NCBI GenBank assembly: GCA_964291475.2
Contig: OZ220062.1
Coordinates: 1 to 64,000 of the forward strand
Length of the DNA stretch: 64,000 nt
Reading direction: 5' to 3'
Origin: DAOUKH01 sp964291475
GTDB taxonomy: Bacteria; Chloroflexota; Dehalococcoidia; SHYB01
A program made the position numbers and the translations under genes. Below the pieces are notes generated by a model. The model saw only the letters and a list, made by a program, of their open reading frames with translations, had not been told where the DNA came from and did not search any database. Below, in pieces: positions 1-8,390 of the stretch; position 1 is the stretch's first letter; every line of letters starts with the position of its first letter.

Positions 1-429
1 ACTCCGCCGCGCGGTGGGCTGAGCGCACCGAGGGAGGGCGCCGGCTCGCGGTGGTCAGGAACCCCGCTACGCCGTCATTCGACTACCTGCACCTTTCACT
101 GCCCGGCGACAGCGTCCTCGACTTCCGGGCGCAGCTGCGAGGAGCGCCTGGCGGCGGAAGGGCTCGCGGCCCGCGAGTACGCCGTCTGGGGACGCGCCGA
201 CCTCTTCTCCGTCGCCTTTGGCGGCGCCACCGACGTTACTCCGGTATCCCTCGCGCTTATCGAGGAAGCCCAGCGCCTCGGCGGCAGCATGGAGTACTGC
301 CACGGCGTTGGGCTGAAGCTGCAGGAGCGGCTCGCCGCCGAGGGCCGCGACCGCCTGTCGGCCCTGCGTTCGATCAAGAAGGCCCTCGACCCCGCCGGCA
401 TCCTCAACCCCGGCAAGCTCGCGGTCTAA
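1..429 (+). CDS. FAD-linked oxidase, C-terminal fragment (partial, frameshifted)
   Basis: Only the 3' end is in the window. The last ~95 codons end in LDPAGILNPGKLAV, the usual C-terminus of FAD-linked oxidases of the vanillyl-alcohol/glycolate oxidase type (the 'DP.gilNPGk' signature), preceded by MEYCHGVGL, where the conserved His of the GxxxEHGxG-like segment sits. Upstream of about position 140 this frame turns to nonsense, while another frame reads FDYLHLSLPGDSVLDF, a plausible continuation, so a one-base indel near 130-145 splits the gene. It is convergent with the phosphoesterase and overlaps it by 4 bp. The family is known to oxidise hydroxy acids, alcohols or phenols; the substrate here cannot be told. 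Confidence 0.6.
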   Translation, partial: TPPRGGLSAPREGAGSRWSGTPLRRHSTTCTFHCPATASSTSGRSCEERLAAEGLAAREYAVWGRADLFSVAFGGATDVTPVSLALIEEAQRLGGSMEYCHGVGLKLQERLAAEGRDRLSALRSIKKALDPAGILNPGKLAV

Positions 430-982
430 CGCGGGCCGACGCGCAGCGCGAGCTCCTCGCCGGGGTTGCGCAGCCCGGGCGTCTCGCCGAGCTTCACCAC
501 GCGGGCGTCGATGCCGCCGGCGCCGACGTCGAGCAGCCCCACCGTGCCGAGGCGCGTGGAGTAGAGGTGCGGGTGTGTCGGGCTCCCCGAGTTGATCTGG
601 AGGACGCCGTCGCGGTAGTCCAACCGCTCGAAGTGCGTGTGGCCGGTGACGATGATGTCCGCCGCCTCGCCCTTCAGATAGAAGTCCCGCAGGTATTCGA
701 TGGGGCGGTCCTCCGGCTCCATGTCGTGGATCAGGGCCAGCCGCCAGCCTTCGACGTCGAGCAGGTGGAGGTCCTGCATCCGTTGGTCTTCCCAGCCGCC
801 GTCGTTGTTGCCCCGCGCGGCCAGGGTGGGAGCGATGTCTTCGAGCCAGTCCAGCACGCCGGGGTCACGATGTCGCCCCCGTGGAGGATCAGGTCGACGC
901 CGTCGAACGCGGTCCGTACTTCGTCCCAGAGATAGCGGATATCGCTCGGCAGATGGGTGTCGGTGAGCAGGCCGATACGCAC
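426..982 (-). CDS. YfcE/MJ0936-type metallophosphoesterase (frameshifted)
   Basis: Two frames together give a complete small calcineurin-like phosphoesterase. The N-terminal piece has RIGLLTDTHLP and LILHGGDIV (metal-binding D-x-H and GD), and the second frame has GNNDGGWE, LALIHD and TGHTHFE (GN[HN]D and GHTH blocks). The frame changes near 860, where one base appears to be missing after GDIVTP; restoring it joins VLDWLEDIAPTL in frame. I prefer the GTG at 982, just before the first strand; a TTG at 1006 is an alternative. Family members hydrolyse phosphodiesters with two metal ions; the substrate is unknown. The break is probably a sequencing error because both halves keep all motifs. Confidence 0.75.
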
Positions 983-1025
983 GGCGACGAGGCTACCGCC
1001 CGCCAAGAAGGCGTGTCAAGGAACC

Positions 1026-2223
1026 CTAGATGACCCCGTCGCGGGCCAAGGCGTCGATCTCGGCCTCGCCGTAGCCGGCGCCGGTGAGGACCTCGCGGGT
1101 GTGCTCGCCGAGGCGCGGCGCGGGCCGGGCCGGCTGCTTCGGCTCGCCGAAGGTCTGGAACGGAAGGCCGGGGTATTCGAACGGCCCCGCTTCGGGATGG
1201 TCGATCCGCTGCCAGAAGTCCCGCTCCCGGAAGTGGGGGTCGGCGAGCACGTCCTTCATCGCGTAGATCGGGCCGGAGAGGACGCGGTTGCGTTGCGCTT
1301 CGGCCCACGCGTCGGTCATGGTGCGGGCGAGCAGCCATTCCAGGTAGAGACCCTCCTGGAGGTCGACGTTCTCGGGCTTGAGCGATTCCTGGGGGTCGCA
1401 GAACCGCGGGTCGTCGAGCAGGTCCGGCCTGCCCAACATCTCCGTGATCCGCGGCCACCACGCCAGACCTAGTTGCAGGTTGACGTAACCGTCGGCGCAG
1501 GGCCGCACCGGCGGCGCCGCGCCACTGCCGCGGTGGTTGATCTGTCCGGTGTATTGGTATCCGGCCATCATGGGGGTCCGCCGGTCGGCGCTCGTCGCCT
1601 GCGCCTCGACGATCGAGACGTCGACCCAATCGCCCTCGCCGCGGAACGTGGCCGCCATGAAGGCCGTGGCCGCCGCCGCCGCGGCATGCACCCCGGCGTA
1701 GTACTGCACCACGCTGCCCCCCAGCTTGACCGGGTTGCGGTCGGCGAGGCCGGTGAAGTAGAACGGCCCGCCGAGGGCGTAGTCGACGATTTCCGAGCCC
1801 CGGTAGTCCTTGTACGGCCCGTCTGCCCGAAGTCCGATATCGACACCATCACCAGCATCGGGTTGATCTCGGAGAGCACGTCGTAAGACAGCCCCAGCGA
1901 CGGCATTACCCTGGGGTGGAAGTTCTCGACGAGGATGTCGGCCTTGGCGGCGAGGCGCTTGACGGCCTCGACTCCTCGGGCGTCCTTGAGGTCGAGCGTG
2001 ACGCTGCGCTTTCCCGGTTCAGGTGCAGGAAGAGGCCGCTCTTCTCCGGGTGGGGCTCGTCGTCGGGGAAGGGGCCGGCGCGGCGCGACCCGTCGCCGCC
2101 GTCGCGGCGCTCGATCTTGATCACGTCGGCGCCGTACTCCGCCAGCAGCCGCGTGGCGACCGGCCCCGCGATGTAGTGGGTGAGGTCGAGGACGGTAACG
2201 CCTTCAAGGGCCGATTGGATCAC
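1026..2223 (-). CDS. CaiB/BaiF family CoA-transferase (two frameshifts)
   Basis: The gene starts at GTG 2223 with LEGVTVLDLTHYIAGPVATR and GADVIKIERRDGGD, the typical class III CoA-transferase N-terminus. The frame is lost near 2016 (LFLHLNR) and near 1826 (ISDFGQTG); adding one base at each place restores a continuous protein of about 398 residues ending in an alpha/beta C-terminal domain (PAPRLGEHTREVLTGAGYG). By hand alignment the position of the catalytic Asp (formyl-CoA transferase Asp169) is Gln here, in SMVQYYAGVHAA. Class III enzymes move CoA between carboxylic acids; without the Asp the role is uncertain. Convergent genes lie on either side. Confidence 0.8.
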
Positions 2224-2373
2224 GGCGCGCTCGCTCCCGCGGGGAAGGGATGCCCCATCCTAGCGCCGCGCGCGGCGCTCCAGCAACCGCCAAGGCGCCG
2301 TTCGGTTGACACCCCAGAAGCCCCTGGCTACGCTACCGCTGCCCCACCCCTAGCCCACTTCAGGAGCGCACGC

Positions 2374-2712
2374 ATGACCACCCCTCGCCGCCCCTTCGAA
2401 CAGCTCTCGCCCCGCTTCATGGACCTCACCAACAACCTGCTCTTCGGCGACATCTGGGAGCGCCCCGGCCTGTCCAAGCGCGACCGCAGCCTGATGATCG
2501 TCGCCGTGCTCACGGCCCTGTATCGCACCGACCAGTTGCGCGGCCACATCGGCCGGGCGCTCGACAACGGCCTGAGCCAAGAGGAGTTGCACGAGATCTT
2601 CCTGCAGATGGCCTTCTACGCGGGCTGGCCGGTCACGGTCAACGCGCTCGGCGTCGCCAAGCAGGTCTACGAAGAGCGCGGCCTGCCGCTCGACCCCGGC
2701 ATAGACGGATAG
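2374..2712 (+). CDS. Carboxymuconolactone decarboxylase (PcaC-type) family protein
   Basis: A 112-residue all-helical CMD-domain protein starting at ATG 2374. It carries the family core RDRSLMIVAVLTALYRTDQL, then GHIGRALDNGLSQEELHEIF and AFYAGWPVTVNA. The AhpD-type CxxC redox pair is absent, which places it with the PcaC-like non-redox branch rather than the peroxidase-linked AhpD branch; compare the Cys-x-x-Sec member at 21830. Several genes for cofactor- or CoA-linked enzymes surround it, suggesting a role in degradation of an organic acid, but the substrate is not visible. A small basic-protein gene follows after 9 bp, so the two are probably co-transcribed. Confidence 0.8.
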   Translation: MTTPRRPFEQLSPRFMDLTNNLLFGDIWERPGLSKRDRSLMIVAVLTALYRTDQLRGHIGRALDNGLSQEELHEIFLQMAFYAGWPVTVNALGVAKQVYEERGLPLDPGIDG

Positions 2713-2721
2713 GAGCCGCCA

Positions 2722-2865
2722 ATGGGCCTACGATCGCTGCTCTACTTCATCGCCCGCCTGATGGGTGACTTGAGCGCCGTCCAGAAGGGCACCGTCGGAC
2801 GCCGTGTGGCTCGGCGCACGGCGGGCAAGGCCACCGGCAGGGCGCTGGGAAAGCTGTTCAAGTAG
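2722..2865 (+). CDS. Small conserved basic protein (47 aa)
   Basis: An ATG at 2722 preceded by AGGAG opens a 47-codon frame rich in Arg, Lys and Gly: LYFIARLMGDLSAVQKG at the N-terminus, then a basic stretch ending in GRALGKLFK. The strong Shine-Dalgarno sequence, the compact fit between two genes, and a layout of short amphipathic helix plus basic tail support a real gene. From memory, similar short basic proteins occur in Chloroflexota and archaea; this was not checked. Function unknown; the basic tail could bind nucleic acid or membrane. Confidence 0.6.
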   Translation: MGLRSLLYFIARLMGDLSAVQKGTVGRRVARRTAGKATGRALGKLFK

Positions 2866-2913
2866 AGTGAGGGCGCTCCCGGCGCCCGGACCTCGTACCA
2901 AAGGCGGCTAGTA

Positions 2914-3661
2914 GTGAACAAGGTCAAAGTCGGCTTCTTCTCCTTCACCGAGATCACACGGCCCGACGAGCACGGCCCCTACAACGAGTGGCACCAGCTC
3001 GACCACGTGCCCGAGAACATCGCCCTGCCCGGCATCGCACACGGACAGCGGTGGGTCTGCCCGCCCGCCTACCGCGACGCCCGCACCTGCTCCGAGCCGG
3101 AGCTCGACCCCATCCACTACGTCACCACCTACCTGATGACCGACCCCCTCGACCAGACCCTGCGCGACTTCCTCGACCTCGGCGGCGCGCATGAACGCCA
3201 TAGGCGGACGCTTCCACCGCTTCCGCAAGAGCTACCTCGCCGGGCCCTTCCGCCTCGTCGAGTCCTACGCCTCCCCTCGTGTCCTCGTCCACCGCGACGT
3301 CACTCCCTACCGCCCTCACACCGGGATCCACGTCACGGTGGCCGACGTGCTCGACGCGTCGCAGTTGGATGAGGTGACCCGGTGGGTCGACGCCGTCCAC
3401 GTCCCCGGCGCCCTCGCCGACCCCGGCGTCGCCGGCGCGATGTTCTACAGCAGCGACCTCCCCGGGGAGAAGTTCGGCTACGCCTTACCCCCACGGCGCC
3501 TCATCATCGTTTTCTACTTCGATGGCGACCCCTTGGCCGCTACCGGACGTCTGCGGGAGCGCCCCGCCATCGGCGGGCTCGGCGATCACGTCAGGCCCCT
3601 CTTCTCCGGCCCGTTCCAGACCATCACACCATGGCAATGGGACTGGTTCGACCAGGGTTAG
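2914..3661 (+). CDS. EthD-like (dimeric alpha/beta barrel) protein, copy 1, frameshifted
   Basis: Starts at GTG 2914 (MNKVKVGFFSFTEIT) and is a clear paralogue of the next gene. EthD-like signatures are seen twice: YNEWHQLDHVPENIALPG near the N-terminus and DAVHVPGALADPGVAGAM in the second half, so the protein probably has two ferredoxin-like halves. The frame shifts near 3188, where DLGG should continue as RMNAIGGRF, as in the paralogue (DLGRRMAAIGG); one extra base explains it. The C-terminus QTITPWQWDWFDQG also matches the paralogue. Stop 3659-3661 is followed after 10 bp by the second copy. EthD-like proteins are small alpha/beta proteins linked to degradation gene clusters; the activity here is unknown. 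Confidence 0.7.
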
Positions 3662-3671
3662 GGAGCGCGTC

Positions 3672-4472
3672 GTGAACAAGGTACGCATGGCGTTCTTCGC
3701 CTTCACCGAGATCACCGATCCGAAGGCGCACGTGCTCTACAACGAGTTTCACCAGCTCGACCACATGCCGGAGAACTTCGCTCTCCCCGGCGTCGCCTAC
3801 GGCCAGCGCTGGGTCTCGCCGCCCGCCTACCGGGCGGCACGACTCGTCTCCGGCGAGCTTCTCGATCCGATCCACTACGTCACGCACTACCTCTTCACCC
3901 AACCGATGGGCGAAACGATGCATGACTTCGTAGACTTGGGTCGCCGCATGGCCGCGATCGGCGGCAAGCGGTTCCCCGCCATTCGCAGGAACCACATCAC
4001 CGCGCCCCATATGGTGGTGAACACCTACGTCAGCCCGAGGGTGCGCCTGAACCCCGACGCGCTTCCCTACCGACCGAACCGCGGCGTCTTCCTTGTCGTG
4101 AACCGAATCACGGATGACGCGGCGGTCGACGACGTGACGCAGTGGTACGACCAGGTGCACATCCCCGACATGCTCGCCCTCGACGGCGTCACCGGCGCCT
4201 GGTGGTTCAAGAGCCCCTCCATGGTCCGGGAGGGCGCGGGAGGTGTCGACCTCAGCCGTTACGAGGCCCAACTCGAAAAGCACCGCATGATCTTCCTGTT
4301 CTACCTTGACGAGGATCCCCTGGCCGTGACTGAGGCCATCCGTGAGAAGAGCGCGGAGTGGCGGGCCGAGCGCTGGCATCCGGCGGTTGACACCGGCGTC
4401 GAGCGCCTCTTCGCCGGTCCGCTGCAGACCATCAAGCCCTGGGACTGGGGCTGGTTCGACGAAGGCCGCTAG
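3672..4472 (+). CDS. EthD-like (dimeric alpha/beta barrel) protein, copy 2
   Basis: An intact 266-residue paralogue of the preceding gene. The start GTG 3672 is chosen because MNKVRMAFFAFTEIT aligns with the MNKV start of copy 1; the open frame extends further upstream but only across copy 1. Motifs: YNEFHQLDHMPENFALPG near residue 20 and WYDQVHIPDMLALDGVTG near residue 160, each the 'W/F..xHxPe...lpG' pattern of EthD-like folds. This suggests an internally duplicated chain forming its own two-domain barrel. The nitroreductase gene follows after 11 bp, so the three genes look like one operon. A role with an aromatic or quinone substrate is only inference from that context. Confidence 0.75.
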   Translation: MNKVRMAFFAFTEITDPKAHVLYNEFHQLDHMPENFALPGVAYGQRWVSPPAYRAARLVSGELLDPIHYVTHYLFTQPMGETMHDFVDLGRRMAAIGGKRFPAIRRNHITAPHMVVNTYVSPRVRLNPDALPYRPNRGVFLVVNRITDDAAVDDVTQWYDQVHIPDMLALDGVTGAWWFKSPSMVREGAGGVDLSRYEAQLEKHRMIFLFYLDEDPLAVTEAIREKSAEWRAERWHPAVDTGVERLFAGPLQTIKPWDWGWFDEGR

Positions 4473-4483
4473 GGAGCATCTCC

Positions 4484-4996
4484 ATGGACGTCTACGAAGC
4501 GATACGTTCCCGCGTCGCCGTCCGCGATTTCAAGCCGGACCCTGTCCCCGACGCGGCCGTCAAGAAGATCCTTCTCGCCGCGCGGTGGGCGCCGAGTCAA
4601 CGGAACCGGCAGCCGTGGCGCTTCGTGGTCGTCCGGGAGCGCGACACACTGCGGCGCATCGGCGAGCTTGCCTCCAGCGGCGCCTTCATCGCGGACGCCC
4701 CGCTCGCCATCGCGGTGGCCATGGAGGGCGCGAGGCTCCCCCAGTTCGATGCCGCCCGCGCCATTGAGAACATGATCCTCACGGCGTGGAGCCTCGGCGT
4801 CGGGACCGTCTACGTCCAGGGCATCGACCGCGTCGCGGTCAAGGAACTTCTCGGCATCCCCGAGGACTTCGACCTCATCACCGTGATGCCGTTCGGCTAT
4901 CCCACCGACGCGGCCAAATCGGTCGGGAAGCGGCGCAAGACCCTCGCGGAAATCGCCAGCGTTGAGCGTTTCGGACAGCCCTACCAACCGGAATAG
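4484..4996 (+). CDS. Nitroreductase family flavoprotein
   Basis: A 170-residue FMN-dependent nitroreductase-like protein from ATG 4484. The N-terminus MDVYEAIRSRVAVRDFKPDP is the family hallmark (R.S.R.F with FMN-phosphate-contacting Arg), followed by AARWAPSQRNRQPWRFVVV, the conserved 'APS..N.QPW' flavin site. The C-terminal part has LTAWSLGVGTVYVQ and FGYPTD. It is shorter than enterobacterial NfsB (about 217 aa), as usual for the minimal subgroup. It probably forms an operon with the EthD-like pair. Family members reduce nitro groups, quinones or enones with NAD(P)H. Confidence 0.88.
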   Translation: MDVYEAIRSRVAVRDFKPDPVPDAAVKKILLAARWAPSQRNRQPWRFVVVRERDTLRRIGELASSGAFIADAPLAIAVAMEGARLPQFDAARAIENMILTAWSLGVGTVYVQGIDRVAVKELLGIPEDFDLITVMPFGYPTDAAKSVGKRRKTLAEIASVERFGQPYQPE

Positions 4997-4999
4997 TGC

Positions 5000-5018
5000 C
5001 GCCGGAGAGCGTCCGGCG
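5000..5018. terminator. Hairpin between convergent genes (possible terminator)
   Basis: CGCCGGA and TCCGGCG form a perfect 7-bp stem with a 5-nt loop in the 30-bp gap between the nitroreductase and M16 peptidase stop codons. There is no clear T-tract, so efficiency as an intrinsic terminator is uncertain, but the position suits a bidirectional end. Confidence 0.4.
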
Positions 5019-5026
5019 AGCCTGCC

Positions 5027-6379
5027 TTACGCCGCGCCGACCAAACGCTGGAACCGCGCCTCGCTCCGGTACGGCCCGACGACGGCCAGGTTCACTTTCT
5101 CCGGCGAGAAGACGCGCTCCGCCGCCCGCCGCAAGTCCTTAGGCGTCAGCGCTTCCACGATCTCCACCACTTCGTCGATTGAGCGAAGCTCCCCGAGCAG
5201 GAGCAGCTGGCCTCCGGCCCATGCCGCCATGCTCCGGGTGTCCTCCGTCCGCAGCAGCAGACGGCCCTTGATCATCTCCTTCGCCTTGCGGAGCTCCGTC
5301 TCGCCAATCGGCTCCATGACGCCGCGGACTTCGCCCAGGATCGCCGACACCGCCGCGTTGATCTGCTTGGGCTCAACACCGGCGTAGACCGTCACCGCAC
5401 CGTCGTCGAGGAAGTGCGCCGCGTAGCTGTGCACGTCGTAGGCCAAGCCCAACTCCTCGCGCACCCGGAGGAACAGGCGGCTGCTCATCCCTTCGCCGAG
5501 AACGGTGTTGAGCAGGTCGAGTGCGTAGCGGTCGGGGTCGGAGGTGCTCAGTCCCGGGTAGGCGATGCAGAAGTGGGCCTGCTCGGTACGTCGGCTTGTC
5601 AGTCCGATTCGCGGTCCATCCTGACCTGCGCCGCCGCCGTTGGTGGAGCGCTCCCACGACCTCGGCTCGCCATGGTCCGGCGAGCGGCCCCACGAGCCAA
5701 GCTGCGCCTCGACCGACGCCACGACTTGGTCGTGCTCGACCTGTCCCGCCACGGCCACGACGCAGTTGTCGGGCGCGTATTGGTCGGCGACGTAGTCCAC
5801 CAGGTTGGGCCGCATGATGCCGCTCACCGACTCTCGGTCGCCGCCGATGTCACGCCCCAGCGCCTGTCCCGGCCACATCGTCTGGTCGATCAGCAGGTCG
5901 ACGAGCTGCGCCGGGGAGTCGTACGTGGCCGCCAGCTCTTCGAGAATGACCTTGCGTTCCCGCTCGATCTCAGCGGGCTCGTAGAGCGAATTCCGCAGCA
6001 TGTCGCAGAGCAGGTCGAGGGTGAGCTCGAAGTGCGGCGCGGCGACCTTGGCCCAGTAGACCGTGGCCTCGCGGTCGGTGCTGGCGTTGAGATAGCCGCC
6101 GACCCCCTCGATGGTCTCCGATATCACCCTGGCGAGAGGACGCTTCTTCGTACCCTTGAACAGCATGTGCTCGACGAAGTGGGAGAGGCCCGCCTCGGCG
6201 TCCGTCTCGTAGCGCGACCCCGCGCCAAGGAAGAAGGCGGTGGTCACCGAACGCACGTGGGGCATCGGCGCGGAGACGATCCGCAGGCCGTTGTCCAAAG
6301 AGGAGACGGGGAAGGCCGGTGTGCCGCCGATCTCTACGACAGAGGAGCTTTGCACTGCAGCCGCTAGTCCTTCGCCCAC
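5027..6379 (-). CDS. M16 family zinc peptidase (processing-peptidase-like)
   Basis: A 450-residue insulinase/mitochondrial-processing-peptidase-like protein. The inverted zinc motif HxxEH is present as HFVEH at residues 67-71, followed by MLFKGTKKR; the distal metal ligand Glu lies in the ERERKVILEEL helix near residue 147. The second half has the R/Y-containing substrate region (SSRLFLRVREELGLAYDVHS). The start is either GTG 6379, overlapping the end of the MBL-fold gene by 16 bp, or an in-frame GTG about 24 bp downstream; either way it is translationally coupled to that gene. No signal peptide is visible, so it is probably cytoplasmic. Bacterial homologues degrade peptides; a PqqL-like role is possible but unsupported. 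Confidence 0.9.
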   Translation of the reverse strand: MGEGLAAAVQSSSVVEIGGTPAFPVSSLDNGLRIVSAPMPHVRSVTTAFFLGAGSRYETDAEAGLSHFVEHMLFKGTKKRPLARVISETIEGVGGYLNASTDREATVYWAKVAAPHFELTLDLLCDMLRNSLYEPAEIERERKVILEELAATYDSPAQLVDLLIDQTMWPGQALGRDIGGDRESVSGIMRPNLVDYVADQYAPDNCVVAVAGQVEHDQVVASVEAQLGSWGRSPDHGEPRSWERSTNGGGAGQDGPRIGLTSRRTEQAHFCIAYPGLSTSDPDRYALDLLNTVLGEGMSSRLFLRVREELGLAYDVHSYAAHFLDDGAVTVYAGVEPKQINAAVSAILGEVRGVMEPIGETELRKAKEMIKGRLLLRTEDTRSMAAWAGGQLLLLGELRSIDEVVEIVEALTPKDLRRAAERVFSPEKVNLAVVGPYRSEARFQRLVGAA

Positions 6380-7002
6380 TCCACGTTGCCGCAGAGGTCG
6401 GAGGGATGCGGGCGGGACTCGAACGCGCGGAAGAGGGCCTTCTCGCGTCCCAGCACGGTGTCAGACCCGTGGCCGGGGTGGACGGCGACGTCGTCGTCGA
6501 GCACGAAGATGTGCTCCTTCAGCCCGGCGACGAGCTGTTTGAAGTTGGCCGGCGAGGTGGTGCGCCCCGGCCCATTCGGGAAGAGGGTGTCCCCCGAAAA
6601 CAGGTGGTCGCGCCACACGATCGACGTTCCGCCCGTCGTGTGGCCCGGCACGTGAATTGTCCGCAGTGTCACGTTGCCGACGGCGAGCTGCCCGTCGTGC
6701 TCGAAGAAGTGGTCGGCTTCGAGCGGCAGGATGCGGGCCTCGCTCTCGTGCACCCACACCGGCGCGCCTGTCGCCTCTTTGATCTCCCGGTGGCCGACGA
6801 TGTGGTCGCCGTGGCAATGCGTGATCAGGATCATCTTCACGTTTACGTCCGCCGCCTCCGCCAGAATCTTCTCCGGCTCCGCGGGGGTGTCGATGATCGC
6901 GGCGTCGTTCGTCGCGGGGTCGACGAGGATGTAGGTGTTGTTGTCGAAAGAACCCGTCGTGATCTTCCGAATCTCAAGACCGTCGCGATGAATCACGGGC
7001 AT
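6364..7002 (-). CDS. MBL-fold metallo-hydrolase (glyoxalase II-like)
   Basis: A 212-residue metallo-beta-lactamase-fold protein starting at ATG 7002. The dinuclear metal motif THCHGDH is at residues 61-67, with further ligands in HVPGHTTGG, FSGDTLFP and HPGHGSDT. The size and the order of motifs fit hydroxyacylglutathione-hydrolase-like thioesterases; the reaction is probably hydrolysis of a thioester or lactone. It is the first gene of a two-gene unit with the M16 peptidase, which it overlaps. Confidence 0.9.
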   Translation of the reverse strand: MPVIHRDGLEIRKITTGSFDNNTYILVDPATNDAAIIDTPAEPEKILAEAADVNVKMILITHCHGDHIVGHREIKEATGAPVWVHESEARILPLEADHFFEHDGQLAVGNVTLRTIHVPGHTTGGTSIVWRDHLFSGDTLFPNGPGRTTSPANFKQLVAGLKEHIFVLDDDVAVHPGHGSDTVLGREKALFRAFESRPHPSDLCGNVEWAKD

Positions 7003-7115
7003 GGCTCGCCACCGACCTGCGCTTGGGGATCGGCGGCAAGAATAGCAAACCCCAAGCGCGCCCGCAAAGAAAGCTCACGAATCGCCGTGAAGGCCAGGCT
7101 CCGCGCCGCGACTGC

Positions 7116-7445
7116 CTAGCGGGCCGCGCCGTTCTTCGATCGCCGCGAAGGCGGCGGCTCGTCGAAGGGGCGACCTGCCCGCTCCGCCGCCAGCCGCCGC
7201 TCATTCCACGACTCCCACTCGGCTTGGACCTCGTCGATGGCCTTCTCCATACGGCGCCGCAGATAGTGCTCCACCAGCATAAACACCTCCACCGAGAGCG
7301 CCGTCAAAGTTCCCGCCAACAGAACAAGGGGACCGATCCCCGTCAGTATGGCGGTGGCGGTCGAGAGCGCCGTGTCAGTTGTAGTATCGACGATCTCGCG
7401 CCAGGAATAAAGCGCGGCGATTGCGCCGTAGTACGCCACGAACAC
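7116..7445 (-). CDS. Small two-TM membrane protein of unknown function
   Basis: At least 109 residues with two hydrophobic segments (AYYGAIAALYSW and LTGIGPLVLLAGTLTALSVEVF) followed by a charged helix MEKAIDEVQAEWESWNERRLAAER likely to be a cytoplasmic coiled coil, then a Pro/Arg-rich tail. The frame stays open upstream of GTG 7445 back to about 7530 and includes another hydrophobic stretch (LAYAIVF) just before it, with only CTG-type codons available, so the true start may be upstream. I do not recognise a family. Confidence 0.55.
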   Translation of the reverse strand: MFVAYYGAIAALYSWREIVDTTTDTALSTATAILTGIGPLVLLAGTLTALSVEVFMLVEHYLRRRMEKAIDEVQAEWESWNERRLAAERAGRPFDEPPPSRRSKNGAAR

Positions 7446-7644
7446 AATCGCGTACGCCAGACGCGGGGATGGGATCTCAGGCAGGGCTGCGTCCTCCCGG
7501 TCGGTTCCGGGTTCCGACGTTAGTCGGACTTACGCAGTGCGTCAACGAGGAACATGGCACACCTGCCGAGGCCGCCGCCGAGCGCCTAGAGGCCCGCCGG
7601 TACAATAGACGGCGGCGCCTGAAGTATGGCGACGGAGCAACTCT

Positions 7645-8291
7645 TTGACCAAGCAAGCCGTCATCTTCGACATGGACGGGGTGATCACCGATAGCGAGCC
7701 TCTCTACGGCGAGGCCGTGAACGTCGTGCTCGCCAAGGAGGGCCTGACCCTCAGCGACGAAGACCACCGCGCCATCATGGGCAGCAGCATCAGGTTTACC
7801 TGGCGCTACGTCATCGACCGCCTAGGGCTCGACGGTGACGTCGAAGATTGGACCCCCGCGTACGACGTCGCCGTCGCCGAGGTGCTCAGCGCCAACGCGG
7901 TCGCCGCCGATGGCCTCTATTGGCTGCTCGCGGGCATCAAGGAGCGTGGCCTGCGCATCGGCCTCGCCACCTCGTCTCGCACCAACTGGACCGAGGCCAT
8001 CCTCAAAAGGCTCGAGGTCACGACCTCTTCGAGGCCATCGCCACCTCGGACATGGTCGAGGCCGCCAAGCCCGCCCCCGACCTCTACCTGCTGGCGGCCG
8101 GCAAGCTCGGCGTCGACCCGGAACGCTGCCTCGCTCTGGAGGACACCCCTCGCGGCATTGCATCGGCCAAGGCGGCCGGGATGACCGCCGTCGCCGTCCG
8201 CACCGAGTCGACCGCCGGCATGGACATCTCCGCCGCCGACTACGCCATCGACCGCCTGACCGACTTCGACTTCGCCTGGCTCGCCGGGTAG
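7645..8291 (+). CDS. HAD-superfamily phosphatase, beta-phosphoglucomutase-like (frameshifted)
   Basis: Starts at TTG 7645 with QAVIFDMDGVITDSEPLYGE, the subfamily I HAD motif DxDGxxxDSE. Motif II is IGLATSSRTN. The frame shifts near 8020, and the second frame supplies DLFEAIATSDMVEAAKPAPD (Lys of motif III) and CLALEDTPRGIASAKAAGM (motif IV), ending at 8291. One base corrects it into a protein of about 215 residues, the usual length for PgmB/GS1-like phosphatases. All catalytic motifs survive, so a sequencing error is more likely than gene decay. The TACAAT about 40 bp upstream may be its -10 box. Confidence 0.8.
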
Positions 8292-8312
8292 GGGATGCCG
8301 CGCGCCACCCTC

Positions 8313-8342
8313 TTCAGACCGCCGAAGGCGCCGTGCTATAAT
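8313..8342 (+). promoter_or_regulatory. Putative promoter of htpX
   Basis: TTCAGA at 8313-8318 and an extended -10 TGCTATAAT ending at 8342 are separated by 18 bp. Transcription would begin about 40 bp before the htpX ATG at 8391, which has AAAGGAG as ribosome-binding site. Confidence 0.45.
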
Positions 8343-8390
8343 CGCTTCCAACAGAAGTAGAGACGCGCTGGTTACAAAGGAGCGGGCGCA

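Noticed and set aside
51..935. Long plus-strand frame of 294 codons
   Set aside because: It is mostly the antisense of the phosphoesterase gene in a GC-rich genome; only its first ~30 codons (FDYLHLSLPGDSVLDF) look like protein, and they belong to the frameshifted oxidase.
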